From assembly GCA_037903355.1 (NCBI GenBank), contig JBAJFE010000019.1, forward strand, positions 248,001 to 312,000: a DNA stretch of 64,000 nt, written 5' to 3'. Below, piece after piece: positions 34,712 to 46,264 of the stretch (the stretch's first letter is position 1; each line of letters opens with the position of its first letter). The notes under the pieces were generated by a model. That model had not been told where the DNA came from. It was given only the letters and a program-made list of their open reading frames with translations, and did not search any database. A program made the position numbers and the translations under genes. Origin of the DNA: Trichuris trichiura (lineage: Eukaryota; Nematoda; Enoplea; Trichinellida; Trichuridae).

Positions 34712-37700
34712 AAGAATACTTGCAATCAACGGTGAGATTATGTGCGAGAGTAACCGTTCGTTCAGCCGGAGCAGTTTACAAGAAATGGCAGCCCGCTGCC
34801 TTCGTCGACCCAAACTACAGAGCGGCCAGAGGAGGAGGTGGAGAATAGAGATAAAGTAGCTAATCGCTATGTGCTACGTCTGCAGCTCGGCGGCATCGGC
34901 GCCTATGACGGCGGTCTGGCTGCCAACGCCACAACTAACGTTGTGTCGCTACTTCTTCGTCTCTTCTAACTACACAGGAATCAGTTGTTCCGCCGCTGTC
35001 AACCTCGGAACATTAGCGGAGTGAACAGTTGCTTACGTTCATTCAGATAAGCAAGAGCTCAAGAACAGAAGGCGTGACATGTCAAGCTGTTTAAGCCTTT
35101 TTGGTCGCACCCTTTCGCCTTCGTATTTTAAAGCAATTCAAAGCACTAGTCACTCTCCAAAATGGAACGGAAAGGAAAAATGCGGCAAGTGGATCGCTTG
35201 TCGCCACTTGAAACTCTCAACGGTGGGCAAAAGCATGACAACGACGACAGCGCTACCAATGAGCTCTTTTTGCTAAAAGCCCCTCTTTCAGTATGCTTTT
35301 CTTGTGCTCGTAAAAATTATGTCCGTCGTTGTCAATCCATTCTTTCTACCTCGTAGCAACGACCGCTTTATGGGGTATGGCGGATGAAGCGGTTCATTTA
35401 GCCTTTTAGCTTGCTTTTTTAACTTTGCTTCGTGCTAGCAGGAAGTTTAGCCGGCAAGTTGGACCGATCTTCATGCCGTTAACGGTGCCCCAAGTAATCG
35501 CTTATTGATCCAGCATGATTTATTTCAATAGATTGACGAATGATCATTAACGTCGATTGACAAATACTCGGTAAATCAGTAGCAAGTGCGCAAAATAGGC
35601 GCAAAATGAGCCAATAATCCATGGACAATTAGTAAGACGAGCCGAACAAATACCGCCGTCCAGTAGCCATTCAAGCTGTTAACTTTTCACAGAAACCCGC
35701 TTTTAGCATCCTTTCTCCATTTGACAATTGATCGTTGCACGGTACTTCAGGTGCCCTCGTTTATACCTTCATTTGCATTTCCAACACCCGACATCCTGGC
35801 GCTGAACTTGCATGTCCAAGTTTGCCTACCCTAACCTACCACAACACATAATGTTGCCCATGGAGGGCTTTTCGCAGCTTTCGTTTTGCTTTGAATCCTT
35901 ACACGCCCTATCTGCTCTCTTGTCTTGATAAGCGCCTGCGCCAAAAGCAATAAACCCATTGAACATGTAGACAGCTCTGACTAACTTCCTGTCGACATCG
36001 TTAGCTTCAACGTCCGATGGCTTAAGTGATTTAGCAGTGATGGTCTGTGAAGTTGCTCCTCGTCATGCAAGTTCACTGCCAAACAGTGTGCCCTCTTGTG
36101 TGAGATTTCTCTGATTGCGACAATGTCATTGCACTTGCTCATGGAACTCGAAATGGCGGCCCAAAACATATGCGTATGTCGCAGCAACCGCTTGCGAATC
36201 GCGGTTCAACGAGTAATATAATCGAAATATAGCCATTGCTATGCATTACAGCACTGCGGGTCAAACTGTTGCTGTACCACTGCCGTTTGAGTCACTGGCT
36301 TTGACATCAGCTAGAAAAGTCCAAAAGAATTAAAACTAAATAAGCTGAACGCATCCAGCATTTGTCGCGGCTGTTTCAGGGCAACTGCGACTGTTTTCCA
36401 ACTTAAGGATAAATAATCCGACGTTTGAAACGGAGCTACGTAAACGGCAGCTGTTCAGCAGCAGCCGGTTGGAAATTGGAATTGTCTGCGCCTTCCTCTG
36501 GTAATCGAAGTTCTACAAGGTTGTTCAACTGACGTTGGCCATACCGGGGAGCGCAAAAAAGTTTTTCGCTTAACGTAAACACGAACGTTGCCCTAAGAAA
36601 TGAAAATCCGGTTCTCGCTCATTTGCATATTGCGAAATATCTTCCAAAAAGCGAAAACAAAATGTTTTGTCGCCACGCGCTGCAACGCATTGCCTTTCTA
36701 GGCGCGCAGGCGCGGCACAACTTGCTTGGAAGTGTCTGCTCAAAAGTTGGCTGCGCGCGTAAGCTGTGCTTACATCTCTTAAAAATTTGAAAAGCAGATG
36801 AAATGTGATCGCCAGCCAAAACGCGCTTCCCTGTTTAACGCGATCGTTACGTCAATCGACCGTCTCCCCATGCTCCTTTAATGCTACTTTTTTACTCAGT
36901 CAGAAAATCCAGTAAGACCTCCTAAGTGACTTTCCCGTAAAGCTTACGTTTGCTTTTGCGCGCAGCAGCTTATCCGTCTCACATCTGATAGCTTTGGGTA
37001 GCTGGCATGCTTCGTGAACGGACTGTTAAGGAGATTAAAAGTTGAACTATCCGATGAGCATTGGTTGGGATGCCAGTAGAACCTGCTGCCCAGCATCGTC
37101 ATCATGGCAAAGAATTATAGTTGGTCACCTGACAGGAAAACGTTTTAAAAACGCGTTGAATAATTTTTCCCATCAGCTCTGCTATTCTTACAAGCATTTT
37201 TGGTGCGCTAACCTGGATGGCTAGGAAACACGTACGAATAGAGTCAGCCAGTTTTGAAAAGGCAAATGCTTCGGGCTCATGGTAACAGGTTTTGACATAC
37301 GTAGTCTGTAAGAGTTCATTAAAGCTTCTTCATTAGTCCATAATTTTTTTGATCGATAACGATTAAACGTGAAAATGGCAAGCTAAGCTTTACTTACGAC
37401 TGCTTGCAAAGTGAAGCTTGCAAGAAGAGCTGCCAGAGATTATTTTGCATCAGTTCATTCCCACTGCGAAAGCTCGCTGTTCGTCAAAGGTTTTGCTGCA
37501 AGCATTCTTAGACTTGCTAAGGTAACTACATTTTTAAGACATGCTAAGAATCGTATCGTCTAGACCTAACTTAGCTTCCAACTTCAGTTTGACAGAAACC
37601 TTCAATTAAGGATTGAATTGCGATTATTTCCCATTTATTAGTGCGCGCTACTTCTCTTTGACCGCCTCTTCGCTTGACATTGCTTCCGAAACTATTCCTT

Positions 37701-40700
37701 CTTATAAATGAATGTGAACGTCCATGTCTGGGCAATTACTTTGGTAAAGCTGAAATTGGACTTTTTCATCCTTATATGCATGGTCGAATTGTTGAACATA
37801 TTTTCCAGAAAAATATGCGCTGACGAAATGGAGTTGCCTACTTGTCTAAGTGAGAAAAGGTTCTTTGCTCAAGAGAAATGCCATTGATGCGCCTCTCAAC
37901 ATTGTCATGAGCATGAAAATCGAAACGACGAAAATGTTTCTAAAGAATGACGAACTTTCGCCAAGGCAACAAGCGTCGTCGCAGGATAGCATCCGATCTT
38001 AACAGCATTAATTCATTGCTGAACAGCAATTGCAAGTTCGAGGCGCAAGTGCGCGGCATATTTTTCAACGCATGTAACAAAACAGTATAAGCACGTCATT
38101 AGTTTGGGTTTTAAAGATTCCTTCGCTTCAGAGGCGCAAGTTGCATTGACTGATTTATCGCGTTGACACCCCATGGGAAGCCAGTTAAGAGAAGAAATTG
38201 CCATTCTTAATTTCATGATGATACCACTAAATACTTTGCTCCGCACATCATCATCCAACTAACAATTGGATTATGCGATACCAGATTGCAATGGTTGAAA
38301 GAAGTGCCAAAGATATAATTTTTAATGCTATTGATTATAACAATCAGTATGCCAGCAGGACTAAATCCAAAATGAAACCCTTTGTGCTGCTCCCTTCTAT
38401 TGCAACAATGCAAGTCGGTGCGTTTTGCTGAGAATGCACGCCATTTCGTTGCAAAATGAAATTATGATCATCAAAGAGTAGTACTGAAAATGCGATTTCT
38501 ACAAATGGCAACATGTTGTTTAATTTGAGACAACAGATTAGTCCCACTGATGCAATACATTATCGAATGGTCAGAGAACAAGTGACCTCTAGTGCTTTGA
38601 TTCTTCCGTTATTGCCAATGCCTTTGCCATTTTGAATCTCACACTGCGCGCAATCTCTACCATGATAGCAGGGCTTGAAAATAACCTCAGCGCTCATATT
38701 TAAATTAAGCATGAGGAATACCAGTAGTCCTCGATCCCATTATATGGACAAGTACTATGGTATTTCCTTCGACAAGAACAAGAAGAATAGAGGTAACACC
38801 AGGCGACCTATAGTTCAAATCACGTGAAACGAGATAGAAAAACATGTGTTTTCAAGAATTGTGATCAGTATCTGTTCAAACTAGCGGCGGCACCCTATTA
38901 AACCTGTTTTTCCAGACGCTGATTTTTTCCACCCCTTTCCATTAAGATTGACACTAGGAAGCATGACAAGGCCAATCCTGAAAACTCTGCCGCATTGAAG
39001 AAAGCCTTCTTTTTAAAACTGGTTATTTTTGGCAGTGGGCTATGAAGAATTATGAGGTCTATCTTTGCGAACTAACGGTGTGCTACTACTGAACTTTACC
39101 AAACGATCCGTCCGAAACAACTAGCCAAGGTCTCCGCAGAATCAACGCATTAAGAATTGCGCTGTATGTTTACAAATCCCGTATTGGTATTCGTACGCTT
39201 TTTAAAAAATTAATTGTAATTGACTTCAAAAAACATACCTCTTTTTATCACATACGTATCAGCTCATACGCAGTGACTACCCGATGTTTAGAAACACGAT
39301 CAAACGTAGGATAGAAGAAAAGGATGGTTTTGAGACAATCTTTTTTAATCAAACTTTCACATTGGTAGCAAATATATTCCAGTTAGTGTATGTTGCATTT
39401 GTCTTAAATTCCTTACGTATTCTGAGAAAAACGAACCTGAATCACTTTGAACAAAAAACAAGAATTCATTCCCGTTAGTGTATGCTGCATTTGCCTTGAA
39501 TTATTTACTTAATCTATGAAAAACATAGCTGAATCCAATATAAAGTTGCATTTTAATTCCGGCTTTATTAAAATAAATAGCTTGAAACGTAGGATTATTT
39601 CAACTATTGTTTAAAGTATACGGTGAAATGGTAGCAAAAAAATGGCTAAGAAAATCTGTTTGTGAATTAAGACTTTAATTATGAGCAGCCAACACACGGG
39701 GTTTACTAATTTCAGAGCTACAACTACAGCATCAAATTGCGTGTTCCCTGTTGTAGCCAGAAAGGCGTGGTTGCTGGACCCATTTTCTAGTTTGGTTCCG
39801 GTTGTACATTGAAGCAGCAACAAATAACTCAGGCATTCTGAATCAAAAGTTACGAAGACATTCCGTAAAAAGCAAGTGTCAGTAAAGTGTTGGACAAAAG
39901 AAAAAGAATATCCCATAATTCCTTTTTTAGATAATGCAACAATTATAACACAATAGGAAGACTTTATATCTGCACTATTCCCAACGCAAAGGCGCCATTC
40001 TTGGCTTCGTTGTGATGGAGCGATTCGTAGCTGCCCTGTCTGCAAACATTTCGTGTTGCAACTTTGTTAATTACAGCCTGAGGCAAAAGGCGGCGTTGCC
40101 TTCCGTTTCACTTTTCTGCATGTGAAAGCTTACTCGACGATACTTTAATGGACATAATTGCTATTTATTCAAGCAATAGTATTGGTCTTTTGCAGGGCAG
40201 TTTACGCAAAAGAAAAAAAATGATAGTACACGTTCCCAAAAGCTGGGCTTAGGCTGACAGCTTGTGCCCACCTTGCTGGCAAGAAAACTATAGGACGTCC
40301 ACGTTTTTCAATGGATATAACATCATGCCCATGTCCAGAGATGTGGAAAGTTTGGGTAGACTTTTCATATACTACATTAAAAGTAGGTTGATGATATTCT
40401 GTAGTGCATAAGCAAAATCAAAATAGTCTTCATGCTAGCAACAGTGCTTGGCTTTTCATTGCTTCAGTTTTGTAATGACCAATGACAGAAGAAACAGATA
40501 GCTTTTTCACCAAGCAGTACGAAGGCATTAGATTCTTTACATGAAACCCATTTTAAAGTCATGGAGTGAATGTATCCGCATTAACAGAAAATTTACAAGC
40601 AAAACTCATTTATTTAAATTTTTGGACAGGTTTGACAAGCAGCCAGACTTAAACTGAATTCCAACGCCTGCGCTGATCAAGCTTAACTTGCATTCAACTG

Positions 40701-42348
40701 ACCTTTTAAAGAAAACCCAATACCTGATGTTGTTAGCATCTTCGAACAACATGCTCACACAATGTCAGCTTCTTTCTATTGAACTAAAATTTTCCTGCTT
40801 ACCAGCGCGTAGGGGAACAATTGGAGGAAAGGGAATTATAACAATGCACTGTAGCTATGGTCCTCAGTCACTAATTTTTAAAATGAATGAACGTGGCTTC
40901 ATGCGAGGGACAGAAATGGAGAAAATGCTAGCTTCTACAGACATGAACTGGAGCGATCAGAGGCCACTGTCTGAAGTCGCTTCAAGTTTGAAAATGATCG
41001 ACGCTTATGACTACTTTTTCCCGTTTGCTTATTCAACGTTTCGTCAGCAAAGTTGGACGAATGAAAGCTACACTTAAAAGCAGCAGTTTTTCTTGTAACC
41101 ATTTGGATAAAATCAAGTGAAGCACTGTTCGCGGAATGCTATAATAATGCGTATGCCTGCATTACTCCAATTTGAAGTAAATGCGGCCTGTTTTCTTCCA
41201 ATCGAAATTCAACGCAAGCTAACGGCAACGCACACAAATTTCAAATTGACTGTTGCGCTACTGACAGCAAGAATTCATTTGAATTTTTAACCAATCAGAA
41301 TGAAGATTCACAAAACCCAAATGTTCGTTCTTCTTTCTTTAATGAGACTACCACGACCGTTGAGCAGACAGACATTGCCATTACCCATCTTATACGCATC
41401 CACTTTGCTTCATCTTGACGTTGCCGTACTATGAGACACCTCTGTCATGAATTAAAAATTAAGCTAACTAGCTTATACAAGTCCCTGGTACTTGTATACC
41501 TGCTTTAGGTCGTAGTACATGCGCTCCATAGCACTACTTCCCTTTCGATTGATAACATTTCTGCATAAGGTTGCCTACTTTGGATCCAAGTAATCTTTTG
41601 ACAGAACAGTTGCGGACGACAGGTTTCTTGACGCCTTAGGCAAATGTTGAAAGACAATTTTTGGCAACCCACTGCTATCAGAGGCTTCCATGTAGGCGCG
41701 CACCTTTAGCGTCGGCTGAATGCACTTCAACCCGGTCAGGTTGACTAGGTGCGACGACTTGCTGATTGCATGCTGCTTGCTACGCCCTCGTATCGTTTTC
41801 ATAGTGACAGCTGATGGCAGCCTTCTGAGCAATGTCATTACCTTAAATAAGACCAAATTGTCAGTACTGTCAGAAAAACGTGTGAAAACCTACTCGGCAT
41901 CGTTTCGGTGAACTGTCGACTTCGGGGTAGTGAACGCACCGCGTTGATTGAGCGCATACGAAAAGTGGACGCGTCGTGCATTGACATGGCTTTTTTGACT
42001 GCTAACGGATTTTTAAATTTCATTAAGTACAGGATTGCATGGACGCATTAATCTTAGCCTTAGCCGTTTTGCTGCAGTTGCGCACTGGAGCATTCAAAGG
42101 TCAAAAGATTCGATTTTAGGTTGCCGGCGTCTTTCAAAATAACTGATGCGGTAACTATGCTTGTTGTATCTAAGTACGATGCACTTGCCATTTGCTGTTC
42201 AAGCGGAGCAACTGTTTTATTCAAGAAGCTAAAAAAAGCGCAAACTGGAAGAAGGCGTTTACGTCGAATTCGCTAACTGCCTCTCATTTCACGGGTGAAA
42301 AATGATAAGATTAAACGTCTAAAGGGAGCACCGCCTTTAGAAGGTACT
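34712..42348. other. SLC4A11 upstream region and long intergenic stretch
   Basis: A locally GC-richer block at about 34830-35030 lies just upstream of the SLC4A11 start and may be its promoter. Beyond it I find no homologous gene. Isolated ORFs at 39611-40045 (minus, 144 codons), 40688-41077 (plus, 129 codons) and the pair at 41575-42023 lack recognisable domains. An imperfect repeat of about 60 nt (unit gttagtgtatgctgcatttg) occurs twice at about 39380-39535. Confidence 0.45.
41575..42023 (-). CDS. possible uncharacterised basic protein (low confidence)
   Basis: Two overlapping minus-strand ORFs, 41838-42023 (61 codons) and 41575-41856 (93 codons), could be joined by a short intron (donor-like gtaggt near 41893, acceptor tatttaag near 41843), but the phases do not join cleanly. 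The translation is basic and resembles a mitochondrial-type N-terminus (LLRRLPSAVTMKTIRGRSKQ). No family is recognised. It may be chance. Confidence 0.2.
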
Positions 42349-43413
42349 TCAGCAAAACCTGAGTCCGAGATTGCTCACAGCGCGAGAATCGGAAGCCGCA
42401 TCAGTGGAGGTGAGTAGTTGGACTTCGACAACACCGTCAAATCTCCTGTTGCAAGCAATCAGACTTGGTCCAACCTTTCGTGCACATCCGGGATCCAGCA
42501 ACGCTTTGCCATGGCTGCTCTCGAAGGAGCATTGCACAACTTGCTTTTGTATTTCGTTTCCCTTTCTGAGGCATTCAATTACGAATTTGAACTGCGGCTG
42601 AGTTCCTTGTTCAACCCATCGTGCACCAATAGGATATTCCATTGAATTACCTGCAGCGTCGGTGGATGTACAACCGACAATGGTGTGCTGAACGCTTGCC
42701 AAGGAATCACAATTTTCGCAATTCCTTCTGACAACTTTGCACTGAAACAGAAATCCATTCTTCGAGTACTTTTCGCCGTCGTGCAACTGCCTGCCATCCA
42801 CAGCGCATCCCCTTAGTTCTGTTTGGATTCCCTTCTCACCAATTCTGCTGCATTGGTACCAGAATTGTCCTCGAACGAATGTGCCACCAATAGGTATCTG
42901 CTGGCCATCCGAAACGCACGCATAGCCTTCGGACGTTACTAGATTTCCAGACTTGACGCAGCGGAAAAGGAATGGACCCTTGGTGAATGTGGAACCGACA
43001 GAAACTCTGTTTCCATTTTTGTCGACACAACCTGACACTTCAAGCGAAAGGGAGTTAGCACCGCCGATGCAGGTATACCAAAAATTTGGAGTAGTTAATG
43101 TTTCTCCGGGGTTCATCCGTCTACCGTTCTTCAAGCATGCCACAGGTCTAAGCGACAAATTTGAGCCAGCTCCCCTAAGGCATTTCATCTCGTATCCCCC
43201 CTGCGTTGTAACTCCATCGACAGGTAAGTGCTGACCGTTGTCCGTCACGCATGCAATGGGCACCTGTCGGCCGCCTTGACATCTATATACGATGAAAGAA
43301 ATCACAGTTTGAGTACCTTCTTGACAGCTCTGAGAATCGCATCTTGGAATAAAGGAAATAAGAAAGCAGCACGCGTAAACTTGAAGCAGCACCACGCGTT
43401 GGCGGAGAACCAT
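42349..43413 (-). CDS. secreted MIG-18-like fibronectin type I repeat protein
   Basis: 354 residues from an ATG at 43413; an upstream in-frame ATG at 43545 is less likely because the 43413 start gives a clean signal peptide (MVLRQRVVLLQVYACCFLIS). Then come at least six cysteine modules with a C-x(2-5)-G-x(4-9)-G-x(4-14)-C pattern: NGQHLPVDGVTTQGGYEMKC, NGRRMNPGETLTTPNFWYTC, NGNRVSVGSTFTKGPFLFRC, DGQQIPIGGTFVRGQFWYQC, DGRQLHDGEKYSKNGFLFQC, plus a divergent sixth. This is the nematode-expanded MIG-18-like FN1 fold, found in secreted extracellular-matrix proteins that steer cell migration; in parasites many are secreted. It is a single exon. The C-terminal 60 residues are Cys-containing without a recognised domain. 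Confidence 0.85.
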   Translation of the reverse strand: MVLRQRVVLLQVYACCFLISFIPRCDSQSCQEGTQTVISFIVYRCQGGRQVPIACVTDNGQHLPVDGVTTQGGYEMKCLRGAGSNLSLRPVACLKNGRRMNPGETLTTPNFWYTCIGGANSLSLEVSGCVDKNGNRVSVGSTFTKGPFLFRCVKSGNLVTSEGYACVSDGQQIPIGGTFVRGQFWYQCSRIGEKGIQTELRGCAVDGRQLHDGEKYSKNGFLFQCKVVRRNCENCDSLASVQHTIVGCTSTDAAGNSMEYPIGARWVEQGTQPQFKFVIECLRKGNEIQKQVVQCSFESSHGKALLDPGCARKVGPSLIACNRRFDGVVEVQLLTSTDAASDSRAVSNLGLRFC

Positions 43414-45600
43414 TCTTGATGGTCGGCGAAAGCTAATGACTGACTGCGTGAGAACTAGAAGGCCTGAGAGCAGTGACTGAATAAATGATTGTAAATTGTT
43501 TCCGTTATATAGAAGAAACCTGTTTTGCCTACTGCGCCGATTCATCAGAAATTAGCGCCAGAGCAAAGACGACCAATTCGACGGGTTTTCCGAAGCGAAC
43601 CTTCTTCAAAATAAATGGCATTCAGGGTCTCTGACAGTTGGTGCCCACTTTTCCACGGGGACTTTCGCTTGGTCCCTCTTATCGCTTAGGACGACAAAAA
43701 TAGCTCATCTCGTGACCTTCAGCAGACGAGTGACGCCTGCCAGAAAGTGAACGAACCTATGCTCGCCAGGACGCACGTCAAGTTGCTATAAAATTGCAGC
43801 GGCAACTTGGGACGTCGCCAATATGGCGTATTGCATTGAATTTCCGATGAGATAAATGATTTTTATAAATAGCGTCGATCGCCGTGACAAAATTTCTTCA
43901 AAGCAATCTGACACCCTCCAAAAATGCTAAGAACCTAACTTCAGTTAACGAAGACGTTACCCAACCTATCCCTGCTTGAACAACTCGTGACAACTGCCCG
44001 TCGGCAACACAACCAAAAATAGTTATCATTGATGCCAAAGCCGCTGTCGCTGCATTTCCCTTCGCGTAGCAAACTGCGTTCGCCGTAGACCTTTTGAAAA
44101 CTGTTGCCGATTTCCTTTCCTTGAATGTTAATGTTCAGATCATTTTTAACGTGAACTTATCACTCCACATTCCCGACACATTCAGGTCGATGCTTTGGTT
44201 TCTTCAACACTGAGAGAACGTGAATCGCTGAAGTTGGCCATTTTTGAAAAATAAGCGCATATTGTTGCATTGCACCGCGAGATTATCAGATGACCAAAGG
44301 CGCAGAGTTTGTGAGATTCCAAGCTGAGGCGAATGCAGCCAACTAAAGTGTTTTCAAAGCTGAATAGATTCTGAAACCGAAATATTTGTTTTATCCCCAA
44401 AAAAGTATAATCAAGCATGTCCAATAAAAAAAATAATGGAAAATCGCCTGCACTATTCTGGTACTCGGGCTTATTCGACCTTGCAAGAAGCACTATACCA
44501 CCGACAGTCAAAGCAGGTTGTCTGGCTACGTTAACCTGATGAAAGACATCGAATTTCGCTATAGCATATTGGAAAAACTTGGAGATGGAAGAAGCAGTTT
44601 ATGAAATCACCATATTGCTCGTAGTACGATGGAATCAGATTTTTAAAATTAAGGTATGCAAAGTAGCAAGGTGGATCGTCTGCGCTATTCGGAAATTGTA
44701 AATCAGAAACAAGGAGTTGCGGAAAAAAACATGTTGACTAGTTTATGCCTGTGGGGCAGTTGCCATTGCTTCGACCTTGGCTCTAGTGGTGGGAACCAGT
44801 CTAACAATCTTTACTCTAACCCGCGCAAAGTTCATCCACCCGCCTACGACAATCCTGTGTCTTCTTACCTTTCACGTCTCGCCTAGGAATGTTTCTAAGA
44901 AACGCCTTGGCAAAAGTTGAAAGAATAAAGAATAAGCACAAAATGTCGCTTCCGGGATAAGACAAAGGAGTTTGCCAGTGTGACCTTATCTGAACTACGA
45001 GTGCGCGTGACGGCAAAGCTACGATGGTAATGCTGCATTTTGACTTATTAAACCCAACTTGGCGATGCGATAAGCTCTTTAGTTCCACTTATCAGGTCGA
45101 TGACAAAATCCGTGCTGAATAATTAATCGTTACCGTGAGAACTTCAAGGACACTTTTCGACTGTCCCTAATGGTTTATTCTTGCAGTGCAACTTTTTATT
45201 TTGGAAGCATGTTAACACCCGACTCATACTTACACCAAATCAGAGTCTAATTGTGTACATATTTCCGCTGAGTAGGAAGACGTGCCTCAGTTGGAAATTA
45301 CAACGCTAACAGAATAGTTAACTCTACAGAAAACTTTCATTGCACGCAGGCGTATATGTTTACTTCTGTCAGTGAAGAGCAGTGCTAAAAAAATTAGAAT
45401 AATTTTTTCAATTTACTTTTTGAAAATGCTGAGCATTGCTCTATTTTTTAGCCCATCAAAAGAAGGTAAGACACCACAGTGCGCCGCCAGCGGTGATCTA
45501 AGAGTGCTGATCGTTTCAAGGATTGCCAGTTGGCTTTGCCTACATTATGATTAAATGCCAGTACAAGGCTACTTATAGGATTTACATATACGTATATATA
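43414..45600. other. intergenic, nothing clear
   Basis: The first 150 nt should hold the promoter and 5' UTR of the MIG-18-like gene. ORFs here (for example 44182-44511 minus) have no homology, splice support or composition bias. Confidence 0.5.
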
Positions 45601-46252
45601 AAGGCGTAAGGTTCGTAACGGGTTTGGTGATTGAACAAGAAATGTACATGGATTTTTTCCGTTTCTATTTGCCCACAAAACGAGCCAAAAAGTGAAAAAC
45701 TTTAATGTCGTTCGAAGGCACAAAACCAAACAAACGTCTGGCGAAGCTTTCGGCTCAATCTTGAGCCGTCATCAGTGCACGCAGGAGTTGCCCTCCCACT
45801 GAGTTTTTCCTCAGGAGTAGCTCCTCCGCCTTTCCGAGTCGTGTGCGTGCCTGACTAGTCGAACCTTAACCTGACGAGGATATACACACACGGCTGGATC
45901 AGCTTCGGAGCAAATTCCTTAGAGGCTGTCCTCGGCGGAGGCACAACGCGTAATAGGGTGGTCAGTCAAAGTTATGTGAGGAGTCCTGTCGAAATGGGTC
46001 AACTTGCCGATGTTAGGGCGAGGGCTGTTTGTCCACGTGTAGGGTTTTCTTCTTTGTCCAATCCGGTGTTTTCGAGTCCTGTTTTTGGCGCACTATGTGA
46101 GCGTCGTTTTCAGATATGAAGGCGTAAGGTTCGTAACGGGTCTGGTGGTTGAACAAGAAATGTACATGGATTTTTCCCGTTTCTATTTGCCCATGAAACG
46201 AAACGTTTTGTGGGCAAATAGAAACGGAAAAAATCCATGTACATTTCTTGTT
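45601..46252. mobile_element. Penelope-related non-autonomous element with hammerhead-like core
   Basis: 652 bp. The first 85 nt (ggcgtaaggttcgtaacggg ... cgtttctatttgccca) recur as a direct repeat at 46120-46200. The second copy is immediately followed by its inverted complement (46201-46252), making a palindrome of about 98 bp. Minus-strand 45748-45775 reads CTGATGA, a 6-bp stem (cggctc/gagccg) and GAAAGCT. A 12-bp direct repeat, tacgtatatata, flanks it (45589-45600 and 46253-46264); that sequence is low in complexity, so it is weaker evidence of a target duplication. No ORF. The layout matches Penelope long-terminal-like repeats without their coding region. Confidence 0.7.
45748..45775 (-). 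ncRNA. hammerhead-like ribozyme core
   Basis: On the minus strand CTGATGA is followed by stem II (cggctc, loop aagatt, gagccg) and GAAA, then AGCT as a minimal helix III. This is the arrangement known from ribozymes in Penelope terminal repeats. Helix I was not verified. Confidence 0.6.
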
Positions 46253-46264
46253 TACGTATATATA

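Noticed and set aside
39611..40045. 144-codon minus-strand ORF
   Set aside because: Hydrophobic patches but no signal peptide at the start, no known domain and no clear splice partners; treated as chance.
40688..41077. 129-codon plus-strand ORF
   Set aside because: Longer than most random ORFs here, but no domain, no supporting splice sites and no neighbour that explains it.
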